The position numbers were made by a program, and so were the translations under genes. The notes under the pieces are model-generated. The model worked only from the letters and a program-made list of their open reading frames with translations, made no database searches and was not told the DNA's origin. Shown here in pieces: positions 34,530 to 43,653 of a stretch of DNA of 64,000 nucleotides. Positions within the stretch are counted from its first letter, which is position 1; each line of letters starts with the position of its first letter. Source of the DNA: Mycobacterium sp. 852002-40037_SCH5390672 (lineage in GTDB: Bacteria; Actinomycetota; Actinomycetes; Mycobacteriales; Mycobacteriaceae); assembly GCF_001665875.1 (NCBI RefSeq), contig NZ_LZTA01000097.1:1-64000 (forward strand), read 5' to 3'.

Positions 34530-34945
34530 CAGAACTGATCCTCTCGAGTCACGATGCGTGCCTTGATCGGCAACTTGTGGATTGCGCGGGTCAGCGCCGC
34601 CCGAGCGATCTGCTCGTTGGGGTAGCTGAGTTCGAACAGCACCCGGCCGGGCTTGACGTTGACCACCCACCACTCCGGCGAACCCTTACCCGAACCCATG
34701 CGGGTTTCGGCGGGCTTCTTGGTCAGCGGACGGTCGGGGAAGACGTTGATCCACACCTTGCCGCCACGCTTGATGTGCCGGTTGATGGCGATACGAGCGG
34801 ACTCGATCTGCCGGTTGGTGACGTAGGCGTGCTCCAGAGCCTGGATGCCGTAGTCACCAAAGCTCACCGCCGTGCCGCCACTGGCGATACCGCGCTGGCG
34901 GGGGTGGTGCTGCTTGCGGTGTTTAACCCTGCGGGGAATCAACAT
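34529..34945 (-). CDS. rplP: 50S ribosomal protein L16
   Basis: 138 residues, standard length. MLIPRRVKHRKQHHPRQRG opens it and the L16 signature RMGSGKGSPEWW lies near residue 80. Confidence 0.97.
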   Translation of the reverse strand: MLIPRRVKHRKQHHPRQRGIASGGTAVSFGDYGIQALEHAYVTNRQIESARIAINRHIKRGGKVWINVFPDRPLTKKPAETRMGSGKGSPEWWVVNVKPGRVLFELSYPNEQIARAALTRAIHKLPIKARIVTREDQF

Positions 34946-34948
34946 GAT

Positions 34949-35784
<836 letters not shown>

Positions 35785-35785
<1 letters not shown>

Positions 35786-36336
35786 TAGTCTGAGCCTCCC
35801 TTCGCGTCAGAGGTCTCAGACGTCTTGGCTTCGGCTTTCGCCGCCTTCTTCGCGGGCGCTTTGGTGGCGGCCTTCTTGGCGGGCGCCTTGTTGGCCGGCG
35901 CTTTCTTGGCGGGTGCCTTCGCGGCGGCCTTGCTGGCCTCGGCACGACGGGCCCGGGTCGACTTCGCCGATCCCTGGTCCTTGCCCGGCCGGCTTTCCAC
36001 CACGACCGTGATGTGGCTGGTGCGCTTACGGATCCGGAACGCGCGGCCCTGGGCGCGCGGACGAATGCGCTTGGCGGTGGGGCCCTCGTCGGCGTAGACG
36101 GTGGCGACCACCAAGGTCGCCGGGTCCAGTCCGTCGTTGTTCTGCGCGTTGGCCGCGGCACTGGCGATCACCTTGGCCACCGGCTCGCTGGCGGCCTGCG
36201 GAGCCCAGCGCAAGATGTCCAGCGCGTCGGCCACCGACCGGCCGCGCACCAGGTCGATGACCCGGCGCGCCTTTCTCGGCGACACCCGCACGAATCGTGC
36301 TTTGGCCACCGCCGATGGGAATTCCGTTGTGGTCAT
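35785..36336 (-). CDS. rplV: 50S ribosomal protein L22
   Basis: 183 residues. The L22 core ends near 125 and is followed by a long Lys/Ala/Pro tail built on repeats of APAKKA, a mycobacterial feature that resembles histone-H1-like tails. It overlaps rpsS by four bases. Confidence 0.96.
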
Positions 36337-36614
36337 CGCCGTTTGGCCTTCCGGTCGTCCTTGATGTGTCCCTTGAAGGTGCGGGTGGGCGCGAATTCAC
36401 CAAGCTTGTGACCGACCATCGCCTCGGTGACGAACACCGGGACGTGCTTGCGTCCGTCGTGGACGGCGAAGGTGTGGCCGATGAAATCAGGAATGATCGT
36501 CGAACGCCGCGACCATGTCTTGATCACCTGTTTGGTGTTCTTCTCGTTCTGCGTGTCCACCTTCTTGAGAAGGTGGCCATCGACGAACGGGCCCTTCTTC
36601 AGGCTGCGTGGCAT
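36333..36614 (-). CDS. rpsS: 30S ribosomal protein S19
   Basis: 93 residues, MPRSLKKGPFVDGHLLKKVD start and HKLGEFAPTRTFKGH end are universal. It lies 17 bases after rplB. Confidence 0.97.
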   Translation of the reverse strand: MPRSLKKGPFVDGHLLKKVDTQNEKNTKQVIKTWSRRSTIIPDFIGHTFAVHDGRKHVPVFVTEAMVGHKLGEFAPTRTFKGHIKDDRKAKRR

Positions 36615-36631
36615 GTGCTACTCCTGACTTC

Positions 36632-37474
36632 CTAGCGACCGTGCTTCTTGCCGGTGCGCCGGCGTCGGACAATGAGCTTGTTACTGGCCTTGTTCGGGTG
36701 GCGGGTGCGGCCCTCCGGCTTGCCCCACGGGCTCACCGGGTGGCGACCACCGGAGGTCTTACCCTCACCACCACCGTGCGGGTGGTCCACCGGGTTCATG
36801 ACCACACCACGGACCGAAGGGCGCTTGCCCTTCCACCGCATCCGGCCGGCCTTGCCCCAGTTGATGTTCGCCTGTTCGGCGTTGCCGACCTCGCCGACCG
36901 TGGCGCGGCAACGCACGTCGACGCGGCGGATCTCGCCGCTGGGCATACGCAGCGACGCGTAGGTGCCCTCTTTACCGAGCAGCTGGATGCTCGACCCGGC
37001 CGAGCGCGCCAGCTTGGCGCCGCCGCCCGGCCGCAGTTCCACGGCGTGGACCACGGTACCGGCGGGGATGTTGCGCAGCGGCAGGTTGTTGCCCGGCTTG
37101 ATGTCCGCGTTCGGGCCACACTCCACCACGTCGCCCTGCGAGAGTCCCTGCGGCGCAATGATGTAGCGCTTCTCGCCGTCCAGGAAGTGCAGCAACGCGA
37201 TGTTGGCGGTCCGGTTGGGGTCGTACTCGATGTGCGCGACCTTGGCGTTCACCCCGTCCTTGTCGTTGCGACGGAAGTCGATCACCCGGTAAGCGCGCTT
37301 GTGGCCACCACCCTTGTGGCGGGTGGTGATGCGGCCGTGCGCATTTCGCCCACCACGACCGTGCAGCGGGCGCACCAGCGACTTCTCCGGGGTGGAACGA
37401 GTGACCTCGGAGAAGTCGGACACGCTCGAGCCGCGGCGGCCGGGGCTCGTCGGCTTGTACTTACGAATTGCCAT
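36632..37474 (-). CDS. rplB: 50S ribosomal protein L2
   Basis: 280 residues, full length. The peptidyl-transferase-region motif GVVMNPVDHPHGGGEG is near residue 220-235. Confidence 0.97.
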   Translation of the reverse strand: MAIRKYKPTSPGRRGSSVSDFSEVTRSTPEKSLVRPLHGRGGRNAHGRITTRHKGGGHKRAYRVIDFRRNDKDGVNAKVAHIEYDPNRTANIALLHFLDGEKRYIIAPQGLSQGDVVECGPNADIKPGNNLPLRNIPAGTVVHAVELRPGGGAKLARSAGSSIQLLGKEGTYASLRMPSGEIRRVDVRCRATVGEVGNAEQANINWGKAGRMRWKGKRPSVRGVVMNPVDHPHGGGEGKTSGGRHPVSPWGKPEGRTRHPNKASNKLIVRRRRTGKKHGR

Positions 37475-37502
37475 GTCTAATCAGGTTTCCTCTCGCCGGC
37501 GG

Positions 37503-37805
37503 CTACGCCGGTGCCCCGAACAGATCGATCGGCTTGCTACCCGGCGCCAGCGTGACGATGGCCCGCTTGGTGCTCTTGCGCTTGCCGAATCCGGTCCTGG
37601 TGCGCTTGCGCTTACCTTGCCGGTTCGCGGTGTTCACCGATGCGACCTTGACGGAGAAGATCTTCTCGATCGCGATCTTGATCTGCGTCTTGTTCGAATC
37701 GGGGTGCACCACAAACGTGTACACGTTGTCGTCGAGCAGCGAATAGGACTTCTCCGAGATGACCGGGCCCAGAATGATGTCGCGGGGGTCAGTGATGGTA
37801 GCCAT
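37503..37805 (-). CDS. rplW: 50S ribosomal protein L23
   Basis: 100 residues, with PVISEKSYSLLDDNVYTF and the basic loop region. It overlaps rplD by one base. Confidence 0.97.
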   Translation of the reverse strand: MATITDPRDIILGPVISEKSYSLLDDNVYTFVVHPDSNKTQIKIAIEKIFSVKVASVNTANRQGKRKRTRTGFGKRKSTKRAIVTLAPGSKPIDLFGAPA

Positions 37806-38473
37806 CAGGCCGTAACCTCCACATCCTTGTCGGCGGCACCGCCGGTGGCCCCGGCGATGTAAGCGCCCAGCGCCTCAACGCTGAACACCACGTCGTCGGA
37901 GCGCAGCACGTCATAGGTGTTGAGCTGGTCGGGAGTCAGCAGGTGCACACCGGGCAGGTTGCGCACGCTCTTGGCGCCGGCCTCGTCGCTGCGGCCGATC
38001 ACGACCAGCACCTGCTTGCGGTCGGTCAGCGTGCCCAGGAACGCCCTGGCGTTCTTGGTGGACGGCGTCTGACCCGACACCAGCTCGGTGATCGCGTGGA
38101 TGCGGCCGTTGCGCGCGCGGTCGGACAGTGCGCCGCGCAACGCCGCGGCGATCATCTTCTTGGGCGTGCGCTGGCTGTAGTCGCGGGGCTTGGGTCCATG
38201 CACGATGCCACCGCCGGTGAACTGCGGGGCACGGGTCGAACCCTGTCGAGCCCGGCCGGTTCCCTTCTGCCGGTACGGCTTACGGCCACCACCGCTGACG
38301 TCGCCACGCGTCTTCGTCGAGTGCGTGCCCTGACGCGCCGCCGCGCGCTGCGCGGTGACGACCTGGTGCATAAGCGCGATGTTGGCCGGCGCATCGAACA
38401 GTTCGGCCGGCAACTCGATCGAGCCCTCGACCTTGCCGTCCGGGGTCTTGACGTCAATCTTTACCGCTGCCAT
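37805..38473 (-). CDS. rplD: 50S ribosomal protein L4
   Basis: 222 residues. The extended loop KTRGDVSGGGRKPYRQKGTG lines the exit tunnel. It overlaps rplC by one base. Confidence 0.97.
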   Translation of the reverse strand: MAAVKIDVKTPDGKVEGSIELPAELFDAPANIALMHQVVTAQRAAARQGTHSTKTRGDVSGGGRKPYRQKGTGRARQGSTRAPQFTGGGIVHGPKPRDYSQRTPKKMIAAALRGALSDRARNGRIHAITELVSGQTPSTKNARAFLGTLTDRKQVLVVIGRSDEAGAKSVRNLPGVHLLTPDQLNTYDVLRSDDVVFSVEALGAYIAGATGGAADKDVEVTA

Positions 38474-39126
38474 TACTTCTCACCTCGTTTGATCGCCGTG
38501 CGGACCACCACGAGTCCGCCGGTGCGGCCGGGGACCGCACCCTTGATCAACAGCACGCCGTTCTCGGCATCGACCTTGTGCACCACCAGGTTCTGCACGG
38601 TCACCCGGTCACTACCCATCCGGCCGGCCATCCGGGTGCCCTTGAAGACGCGCGCGGGGGTGGCGCAGCCACCGATGGAACCGGGACGACGGTGCACCGC
38701 CTGGGCACCGTGGCTGGCACCCTGACCACTGAAACCGTGGCGCTTCATGGTGCCGGCGAAGCCCTTGCCTTTGGAGGTGCCCGTGACGTCGACGTACGCG
38801 CCGTCGGCGAAGATCTCCGCCGTCAGCTCCTGGCCGACTTCGTATTCGGCGGCCGCCTCGGGGTTTTCCAGCCGCAGCTCGGCCAGGTGGCGGCGCGGGT
38901 TGACGCCCGCGGCGGCGTACTGACCGGTCACCGGCTTGTTCACTTTGCGGGGACTGATCTCGCCGTAAGCCAGCTGCACGGCGCTGTAGCCGTCGCGCTC
39001 GGGGGTACGGATCCGGGTCACCACGTTCGGGCCGGCCTTGACGACCGTCACCGGCACAACCCTGTTGTTCTCGTCGAACACCTGCGTCATGCCCAGCTTG
39101 GTACCCAGAATGCCTTTTCTTGCCAT
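38473..39126 (-). CDS. rplC: 50S ribosomal protein L3
   Basis: 217 residues from the ATG at 39126 (MARKGILGTKLGMTQVF), equal to M. tuberculosis L3; the open frame extends 12 codons further without homology. It lies 13 bases after rpsJ. Confidence 0.97.
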   Translation of the reverse strand: MARKGILGTKLGMTQVFDENNRVVPVTVVKAGPNVVTRIRTPERDGYSAVQLAYGEISPRKVNKPVTGQYAAAGVNPRRHLAELRLENPEAAAEYEVGQELTAEIFADGAYVDVTGTSKGKGFAGTMKRHGFSGQGASHGAQAVHRRPGSIGGCATPARVFKGTRMAGRMGSDRVTVQNLVVHKVDAENGVLLIKGAVPGRTGGLVVVRTAIKRGEK

Positions 39127-39139
39127 GAGTCTGGATCTC

Positions 39140-39445
39140 CTACTGGATGTTGACGTCGACACTGGCCGGAAGGTCGATGCGCATCAGCGCGTCGACGGTC
39201 TTCGGCGTCGGGTCGAGGATGTCGATCAGCCGCTTGTGAGTGCGCATCTCGAAGTGCTCCCGCGAGTCCTTGTACTTGTGCGGAGAGCGGATGACGCAAT
39301 ACACGTTCTTCTCAGTCGGCAGCGGCACCGGACCTACAACGCTGGCACCCGTGCGGACGACGGTCTCGACGATCTTGCGCGCCGACGCGTCAATAGCCTC
39401 ATGGTCGTAGGCCTTAAGCCTGATGCGGATCTTCTGTCCCGCCAC
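39140..39445 (-). CDS. rpsJ: 30S ribosomal protein S10
   Basis: 101 residues from a GTG at 39445 with TAGGAG upstream. Besides the ribosome, S10 (NusE) serves in transcription antitermination. It is the first gene of the S10 operon (rpsJ to rpsQ), with a long leader. Confidence 0.97.
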   Translation of the reverse strand: MAGQKIRIRLKAYDHEAIDASARKIVETVVRTGASVVGPVPLPTEKNVYCVIRSPHKYKDSREHFEMRTHKRLIDILDPTPKTVDALMRIDLPASVDVNIQ

Positions 39446-39865
39446 GCTTCTCCTACCCTCACTCCTGTTGAGGCCCGGTACCCGGGCTCAAATAATCCAA
39501 TGTCCTCAGTGCCACCGGCGCGCCGATCGGGCCGGCCAACTCTGGGCCGATCGAGCGTTGCGCCGGATACTGCGCCGCTGTTTACCTGTCGTGGTCCACC
39601 GGCCCCCGCGGTCGGGCGTGTCACCCTCACGCAGCCTCATCCGCGATCGAAATTCATCGCTCTCAAAGGATGGGACCGGACGCGCCCGTGTGGACGCTGG
39701 TCGTATGCCCGACCAGGCGCGAACCCGGCTCAAGGCAACCTGAACAGTATGCCTCAGATCGTGGCCCGAACAAAATTCGGCCCGGATCGCCGGCCGAATC
39801 CGCCGCGCCCCTCCCGGGGACGGTAGCAGCGGAGCTTAAATGCGCTGGTCAGAGGCCTTGAGCTC
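39446..39865 (-). promoter_or_regulatory. S10-operon leader region
   Basis: A gene-free stretch of about 420 bases. A candidate promoter on the minus strand is TTGTTC (39773-39768), 16 bases, CATACT (39751-39746), which would give a leader of about 295 bases before rpsJ. A strong hairpin at 39470-39489 (eight base pairs, one bulge, three-base loop) stands just before the ribosome site of rpsJ. The plus-strand open frames here have no recognisable domain and overlap the rpsJ promoter region. Confidence 0.4.
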
Positions 39866-39894
39866 GGCGGGCGCCGGGGTCTCAGGCACCCGCC
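39866..39894 (-). terminator. GC-rich hairpin at the end of the TetR gene
   Basis: Arms GGCGGGCGCC (39866-39875) and GGCACCCGCC (39885-39894) pair at nine of ten positions around a nine-base loop and overlap the stop of the TetR gene. There is no T-tract, as is common for mycobacterial terminators. Confidence 0.4.
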
Positions 39895-40541
39895 GATTCG
39901 ATATCCGGTGCGCCGGCCCTGGCGCACTGTACGTGTAGGAAGCCGTCGACGGCCGCCAGCGCGCATTGGTGGTAGTCGAAATCGGGGAGGGTGGACAAGC
40001 GGCCCAGCACCAGGGGCCCGATGAGCAGGGCGATCGCCCTCGACCGGTCCACCTCCCCCAGCTCGGCGGCCTCCGGGCTGTCGAAGATCACGTCGAAGGG
40101 CTCCGCGTACTGCTGGGCGATGCGCTCGCGCAGGGTGGTAATCGCCGCGCTGTCGGCGTTGTGGCTGTGCCGGGGCTCGGGCATGCCTTCCAGATCGCGA
40201 CCCAGCGCGAGCCAGGACATGGCGGTCATGACGGTCGGGGCCAGCGCCACCGCTTCGGCCTGAGCCAGCACCACCGCGACCAGACGGTCGCGCAGCGAAC
40301 CCTCGGCCGGCGGGGTGGGTGACGCCGGTATCAGGCTGTTGAAAGCCGCTGCCAGTAAATCGTTTCCGCTCGGGAAGTGGCGATACAGGGTTGCCCGGGC
40401 GACGTTGGCGGTGCGGGTGACCGCGTCGACCGTCACCGCACTGGGACCCCCGGCACGCAGCAACGTGACGGCGGCTTCCAACAGCCTGGCCCGCGACCTC
40501 GCCGGGCGCGGATCGGACGTCCCGGTGGTAATTGCGCCCAC
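39882..40541 (-). CDS. TetR-family repressor of the adjacent MFS pump
   Basis: 219 residues. The N-terminal helix-turn-helix is VDAVTRTANVARATLYRHF (about 38-56); the C-terminal ligand domain has no close named relative that I recognise. It is divergent from the MFS gene across 83 bases that hold two tandem AGAC-N5-GTCT palindromes, so it probably represses both. The GTG at 40541 abuts AGGAGG with no spacing. An ATT eight bases downstream of that site (codon 4) is correctly spaced and may be the true start. Confidence 0.85.
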   Translation of the reverse strand: MGAITTGTSDPRPARSRARLLEAAVTLLRAGGPSAVTVDAVTRTANVARATLYRHFPSGNDLLAAAFNSLIPASPTPPAEGSLRDRLVAVVLAQAEAVALAPTVMTAMSWLALGRDLEGMPEPRHSHNADSAAITTLRERIAQQYAEPFDVIFDSPEAAELGEVDRSRAIALLIGPLVLGRLSTLPDFDYHQCALAAVDGFLHVQCARAGAPDIESAGA

Positions 40542-40556
40542 CTCCTGTTTGAAAAC

Positions 40557-40591
40557 GAGACTATTGGTCTACCTACAAGACTGTTGGTCTC
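40557..40591. promoter_or_regulatory. Tandem TetR operators
   Basis: AGACTATTGGTCT at 40558-40570 and AGACTGTTGGTCT at 40578-40590. Each is an inverted repeat AGAC-N5-GTCT and the centres are exactly 20 bases apart, about two helical turns, so two dimers would bind the same DNA face. They lie between the TetR and MFS starts. Confidence 0.75.
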
Positions 40592-40624
40592 GAAACTTCG
40601 CACGCTCCCAAGGAGGCGCACCGC

Positions 40625-42214
40625 ATGGTCGAAACCCTGGTCCGGACTGACCAGCGTACTGACGCGGTCGGCATCGGCGATAGCTTCCGGGCACGAAACT
40701 GGACGCTGGCCGTCGCCTGCATGGGTGTTGCGCTGGTGGTGGCGTCGATGACGGCCCTGAACACCGCACTCGGCGATCTGGCGGTGGCCACCTCGGCCAC
40801 CGCATCCCAGCTGAACTGGATCGTCGACGGCTACACCGTGGCCCTGGCATGCCTGCTGCTGCCGGCCGGCGCGATCGGTGACCGCTACGGCCGCCGCGGA
40901 GCGCTGTTGACCGGACTGCTGGTGTTCTCGATCGGCTCGATGGCACCGGCGTTGCTGCACGACCCGTCCCAGATCATCGCGGGCCGCGCGGTGGCCGGGA
41001 TCGGCGCCGCGTTCGTCATGCCCGCCACACTGTCGCTGCTGACGGTGGCCTATCCAAAAGACGACCGCACCAAAGCCGTCGGCATCTGGGCCGGGACGGC
41101 CGGTTCCGGCGGCGTCCTTGGCATGCTCGGTTCTGGCCTGTTGCTTCGCTTTTGGGACTGGCACGCCATCTTCTGGTCGCTGGGCATCGCCGGCCTGGTG
41201 ATTTTCGCGCTGGCCTGCACCGTCGCATCGTCACGCGACGCGGGCGCTCCCCGGATCGATGCGCTGGGCGCGGTCCTGATCGGCGCGGCGGTCGCCGTCG
41301 CCGTGGCCGCCATCCTGGAAGCGCCCGGGCGCGGATGGAGCGATCCACTGGTGTGGGGCGGGCTCGGCGTCGGCGCGGTCATCGCCGCGGCGTTCGGCGC
41401 CCTCGAGCTGCGACTGGCCTTACGGGGTCGACAACCACTGCTGGATGTCCGGTTGTTCGCCGACCCGAATTTCGCCACCGGGGTGACCGCGATCGTCATT
41501 CTGTTCGGCGCCACCTTCGGGTTCTTCTACATCGGCATGCAATACGTGCAGCAGATCATGGGCTACTCCGCGCTGACGACGGCGACCGCTTTCGGGCCGT
41601 TCATGGTGCCGCTGGGCATCTTCTCCGCCCTGTCGTTCTGGTATGTGCCCAAGCTGGGTCTGCGGCTGGTGTTGTTCGTCGGCACACTTCTGATGGCGGT
41701 CGGATTCGGGTGCATGTACGGGTTAGGCCTGCACTCGACGTATCTCGAATTCGCCTGGCCCACACTCATTCTCGCTACAGGAATCGGAATCTGCACGGCG
41801 CCAACGACTTCGGCGATCATGGGTGCGGTTCCCGACGAAAAGCAGGGCGTCGCCTCCGCGGTGAACGACACATCCCGCGAAATGGGCGGCGCGCTGGGCA
41901 TCGCGGTGGCCGGTTCCATCCTGGCCGGTCGCTACTCGCACGAGCTGGCGCCCAGGTTGGCGAATTTTCCCGCACCGGTCCGGGACCAGGCCACCGACTC
42001 GCTGGCCAAGGCGATCGAGATCGCCGGCCGGCTCGGACCCCAGGGGCGGCAACTGGCCGACATCAGTAAGTCCGCATTCCTGGCGGCCCTGCACGCCTCC
42101 ACCATCACGATGGCCGCTATCGTCGCCGTCGCCGCCGTGGCGATCGGGGTATGGGCCCCGGGCCGCGACGGCCGCCAGCTACGCCCGGTGCGGCGGATGC
42201 TGTCGCGTCACTGA
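40625..42214 (+). CDS. MFS drug-efflux transporter, DHA2 (14-helix) family
   Basis: 529 residues with about 14 hydrophobic helices. Motif A is GAIGDRYGRRGALL between helices 2 and 3, and the antiporter motif C region is GTAGSGGVLGMLGSG. It is a proton-driven exporter of the EmrB/QacA type; the substrate is unknown. AGGAGG lies eight bases before the ATG. Expression should be induced when the TetR ligand releases the twin operators. Its last seven bases overlap the convergent mftG end. Confidence 0.92.
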   Translation: MVETLVRTDQRTDAVGIGDSFRARNWTLAVACMGVALVVASMTALNTALGDLAVATSATASQLNWIVDGYTVALACLLLPAGAIGDRYGRRGALLTGLLVFSIGSMAPALLHDPSQIIAGRAVAGIGAAFVMPATLSLLTVAYPKDDRTKAVGIWAGTAGSGGVLGMLGSGLLLRFWDWHAIFWSLGIAGLVIFALACTVASSRDAGAPRIDALGAVLIGAAVAVAVAAILEAPGRGWSDPLVWGGLGVGAVIAAAFGALELRLALRGRQPLLDVRLFADPNFATGVTAIVILFGATFGFFYIGMQYVQQIMGYSALTTATAFGPFMVPLGIFSALSFWYVPKLGLRLVLFVGTLLMAVGFGCMYGLGLHSTYLEFAWPTLILATGIGICTAPTTSAIMGAVPDEKQGVASAVNDTSREMGGALGIAVAGSILAGRYSHELAPRLANFPAPVRDQATDSLAKAIEIAGRLGPQGRQLADISKSAFLAALHASTITMAAIVAVAAVAIGVWAPGRDGRQLRPVRRMLSRH

Positions 42215-43644
42215 ACGAACTCCGCAGCGCGGTGCCCGATCATCACGATCGTCGCGTGCGGGCCTCGGCTGGTGATCGCCGGCAGGATCGAGCCGTCGAT
42301 CACCCACAGGTTGTCGATGCCAAGGACCCGGCACCGCGGGTCGATGACGGCCCGCGGGTCGCCGTCGACACCCATCGGTGCGGTGCCGCAGAGATGTTGC
42401 GAGGTCGACCAGACGGGCGCCGCGGCATCGGTTGGCCCACCGGCTAATTCGCGCGCCAGCTCGCTGCCCCGGCGCAGCGCCGCGACATCGTCGGGCTCGC
42501 TGTCGTAGCGGTGCTCGATTCGCGGCGGCACATCGGGATCCGCCGAGACCAGCGACACGCGCCCGCGCGCGCGTGGTTGCATCAGCGCCACCCCGATGTG
42601 TGGCCAGTCGGCGTGCCCGGCGGTACCGTCACCGGTCATCGCCACGAATCCACCGGTGTACGGCCTGATCTCGAGATCGTCGGCGGTGCTGAGCACCACC
42701 TCGAGGACCGGCCGCCCGGGGGCCACCGTCCAATCGGTGGGCAACACCCACTCGGCATGATCGCTGAACGCCCCCACCGGCAGCGGCGCCACCACCGGCA
42801 CCCCCGCGGCGGCCAGCATGGGCTCGTCCCCGATCCCCGAGAGCATGAGCAGGTGTGCCGATTCGATCGCGCCGGCGCACAACACCACTCGGTCGGCGGT
42901 AAACGCCACCTGACCGTGCGGACCGATCGCGTCGACGCCCACCGCGACGGTGCCGGCAAAACGCAGCCGGGCCACGCTGGTCCGCGCATGCAGGTTCAGG
43001 TTTGGCCGGCGCAGCGCCGGGATCAAGTATCCCGCGCCGGAGCCCCGCCGCACGCCGTCGACGATGTTGAGCGGGACGGGGCCGATCCCCGAAACCGGCT
43101 CCGATCCGGCGTCATTGAGATCGGCGATCCAACCGAATCCGGCGCGCTGCGCGGCACCGATGAAACGCTCGGTGGTCCCGGTCATTTCGTGCGTCCGGCG
43201 CACCTGGATGGGGCCGCTGTCGCCATGGGCGGGACCGTCGAAATCCAGGTCGGTCTCGATGGCACGGAAGCTCTCCAGCACGTCGGACCATTTCCAGCCC
43301 GGTATGTCCATCCGATCGAAGTCGCGTGGTAATCCGCGGCAGAAGTAACCGCCGTTGATCGCGCCCGATCCGCCCACCGTCGCCCCCCGCACGAGGGGAT
43401 GCCGGCGCGGGGGTTCGTCGGTGAGGTGGGTCTGATAACGCCGGACCAGCGGACTGCCGACACCTATCGGCAACTGCAACCCGTTGGCGGTTTGGGCGAG
43501 CAGTCCCGGGTCGTCGAGCGCCGGCCCCGCCTCGAGGACGGTCACCGTGCACTCCGGGTCGGCGGAAAGACGTTCCGCAACAACCGATCCTGCGCTGCCG
43601 GCGCCGACGATCAGCACATCGCTGTGCGAGACGGCTGTGGTCAA
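42208..43644 (-). CDS. mftG: Mycofactocin-system GMC oxidoreductase MftG
   Basis: 478 residues. FAD motif VGAGSAGSVVAERL at 13-26, GMC block VGGSGAINGGYFCRGL, and a C-terminal LWVIDGSILPAITSRGPHAT. MftG is linked to re-oxidation of reduced mycofactocin towards the respiratory chain. The start is a TTG at 43644 with no clear ribosome site, nine bases after the mftF stop. It is the last gene of the mft run. Confidence 0.92.
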   Translation of the reverse strand: MTTAVSHSDVLIVGAGSAGSVVAERLSADPECTVTVLEAGPALDDPGLLAQTANGLQLPIGVGSPLVRRYQTHLTDEPPRRHPLVRGATVGGSGAINGGYFCRGLPRDFDRMDIPGWKWSDVLESFRAIETDLDFDGPAHGDSGPIQVRRTHEMTGTTERFIGAAQRAGFGWIADLNDAGSEPVSGIGPVPLNIVDGVRRGSGAGYLIPALRRPNLNLHARTSVARLRFAGTVAVGVDAIGPHGQVAFTADRVVLCAGAIESAHLLMLSGIGDEPMLAAAGVPVVAPLPVGAFSDHAEWVLPTDWTVAPGRPVLEVVLSTADDLEIRPYTGGFVAMTGDGTAGHADWPHIGVALMQPRARGRVSLVSADPDVPPRIEHRYDSEPDDVAALRRGSELARELAGGPTDAAAPVWSTSQHLCGTAPMGVDGDPRAVIDPRCRVLGIDNLWVIDGSILPAITSRGPHATIVMIGHRAAEFVQ

Positions 43645-43653
43645 GGTGGTGGT

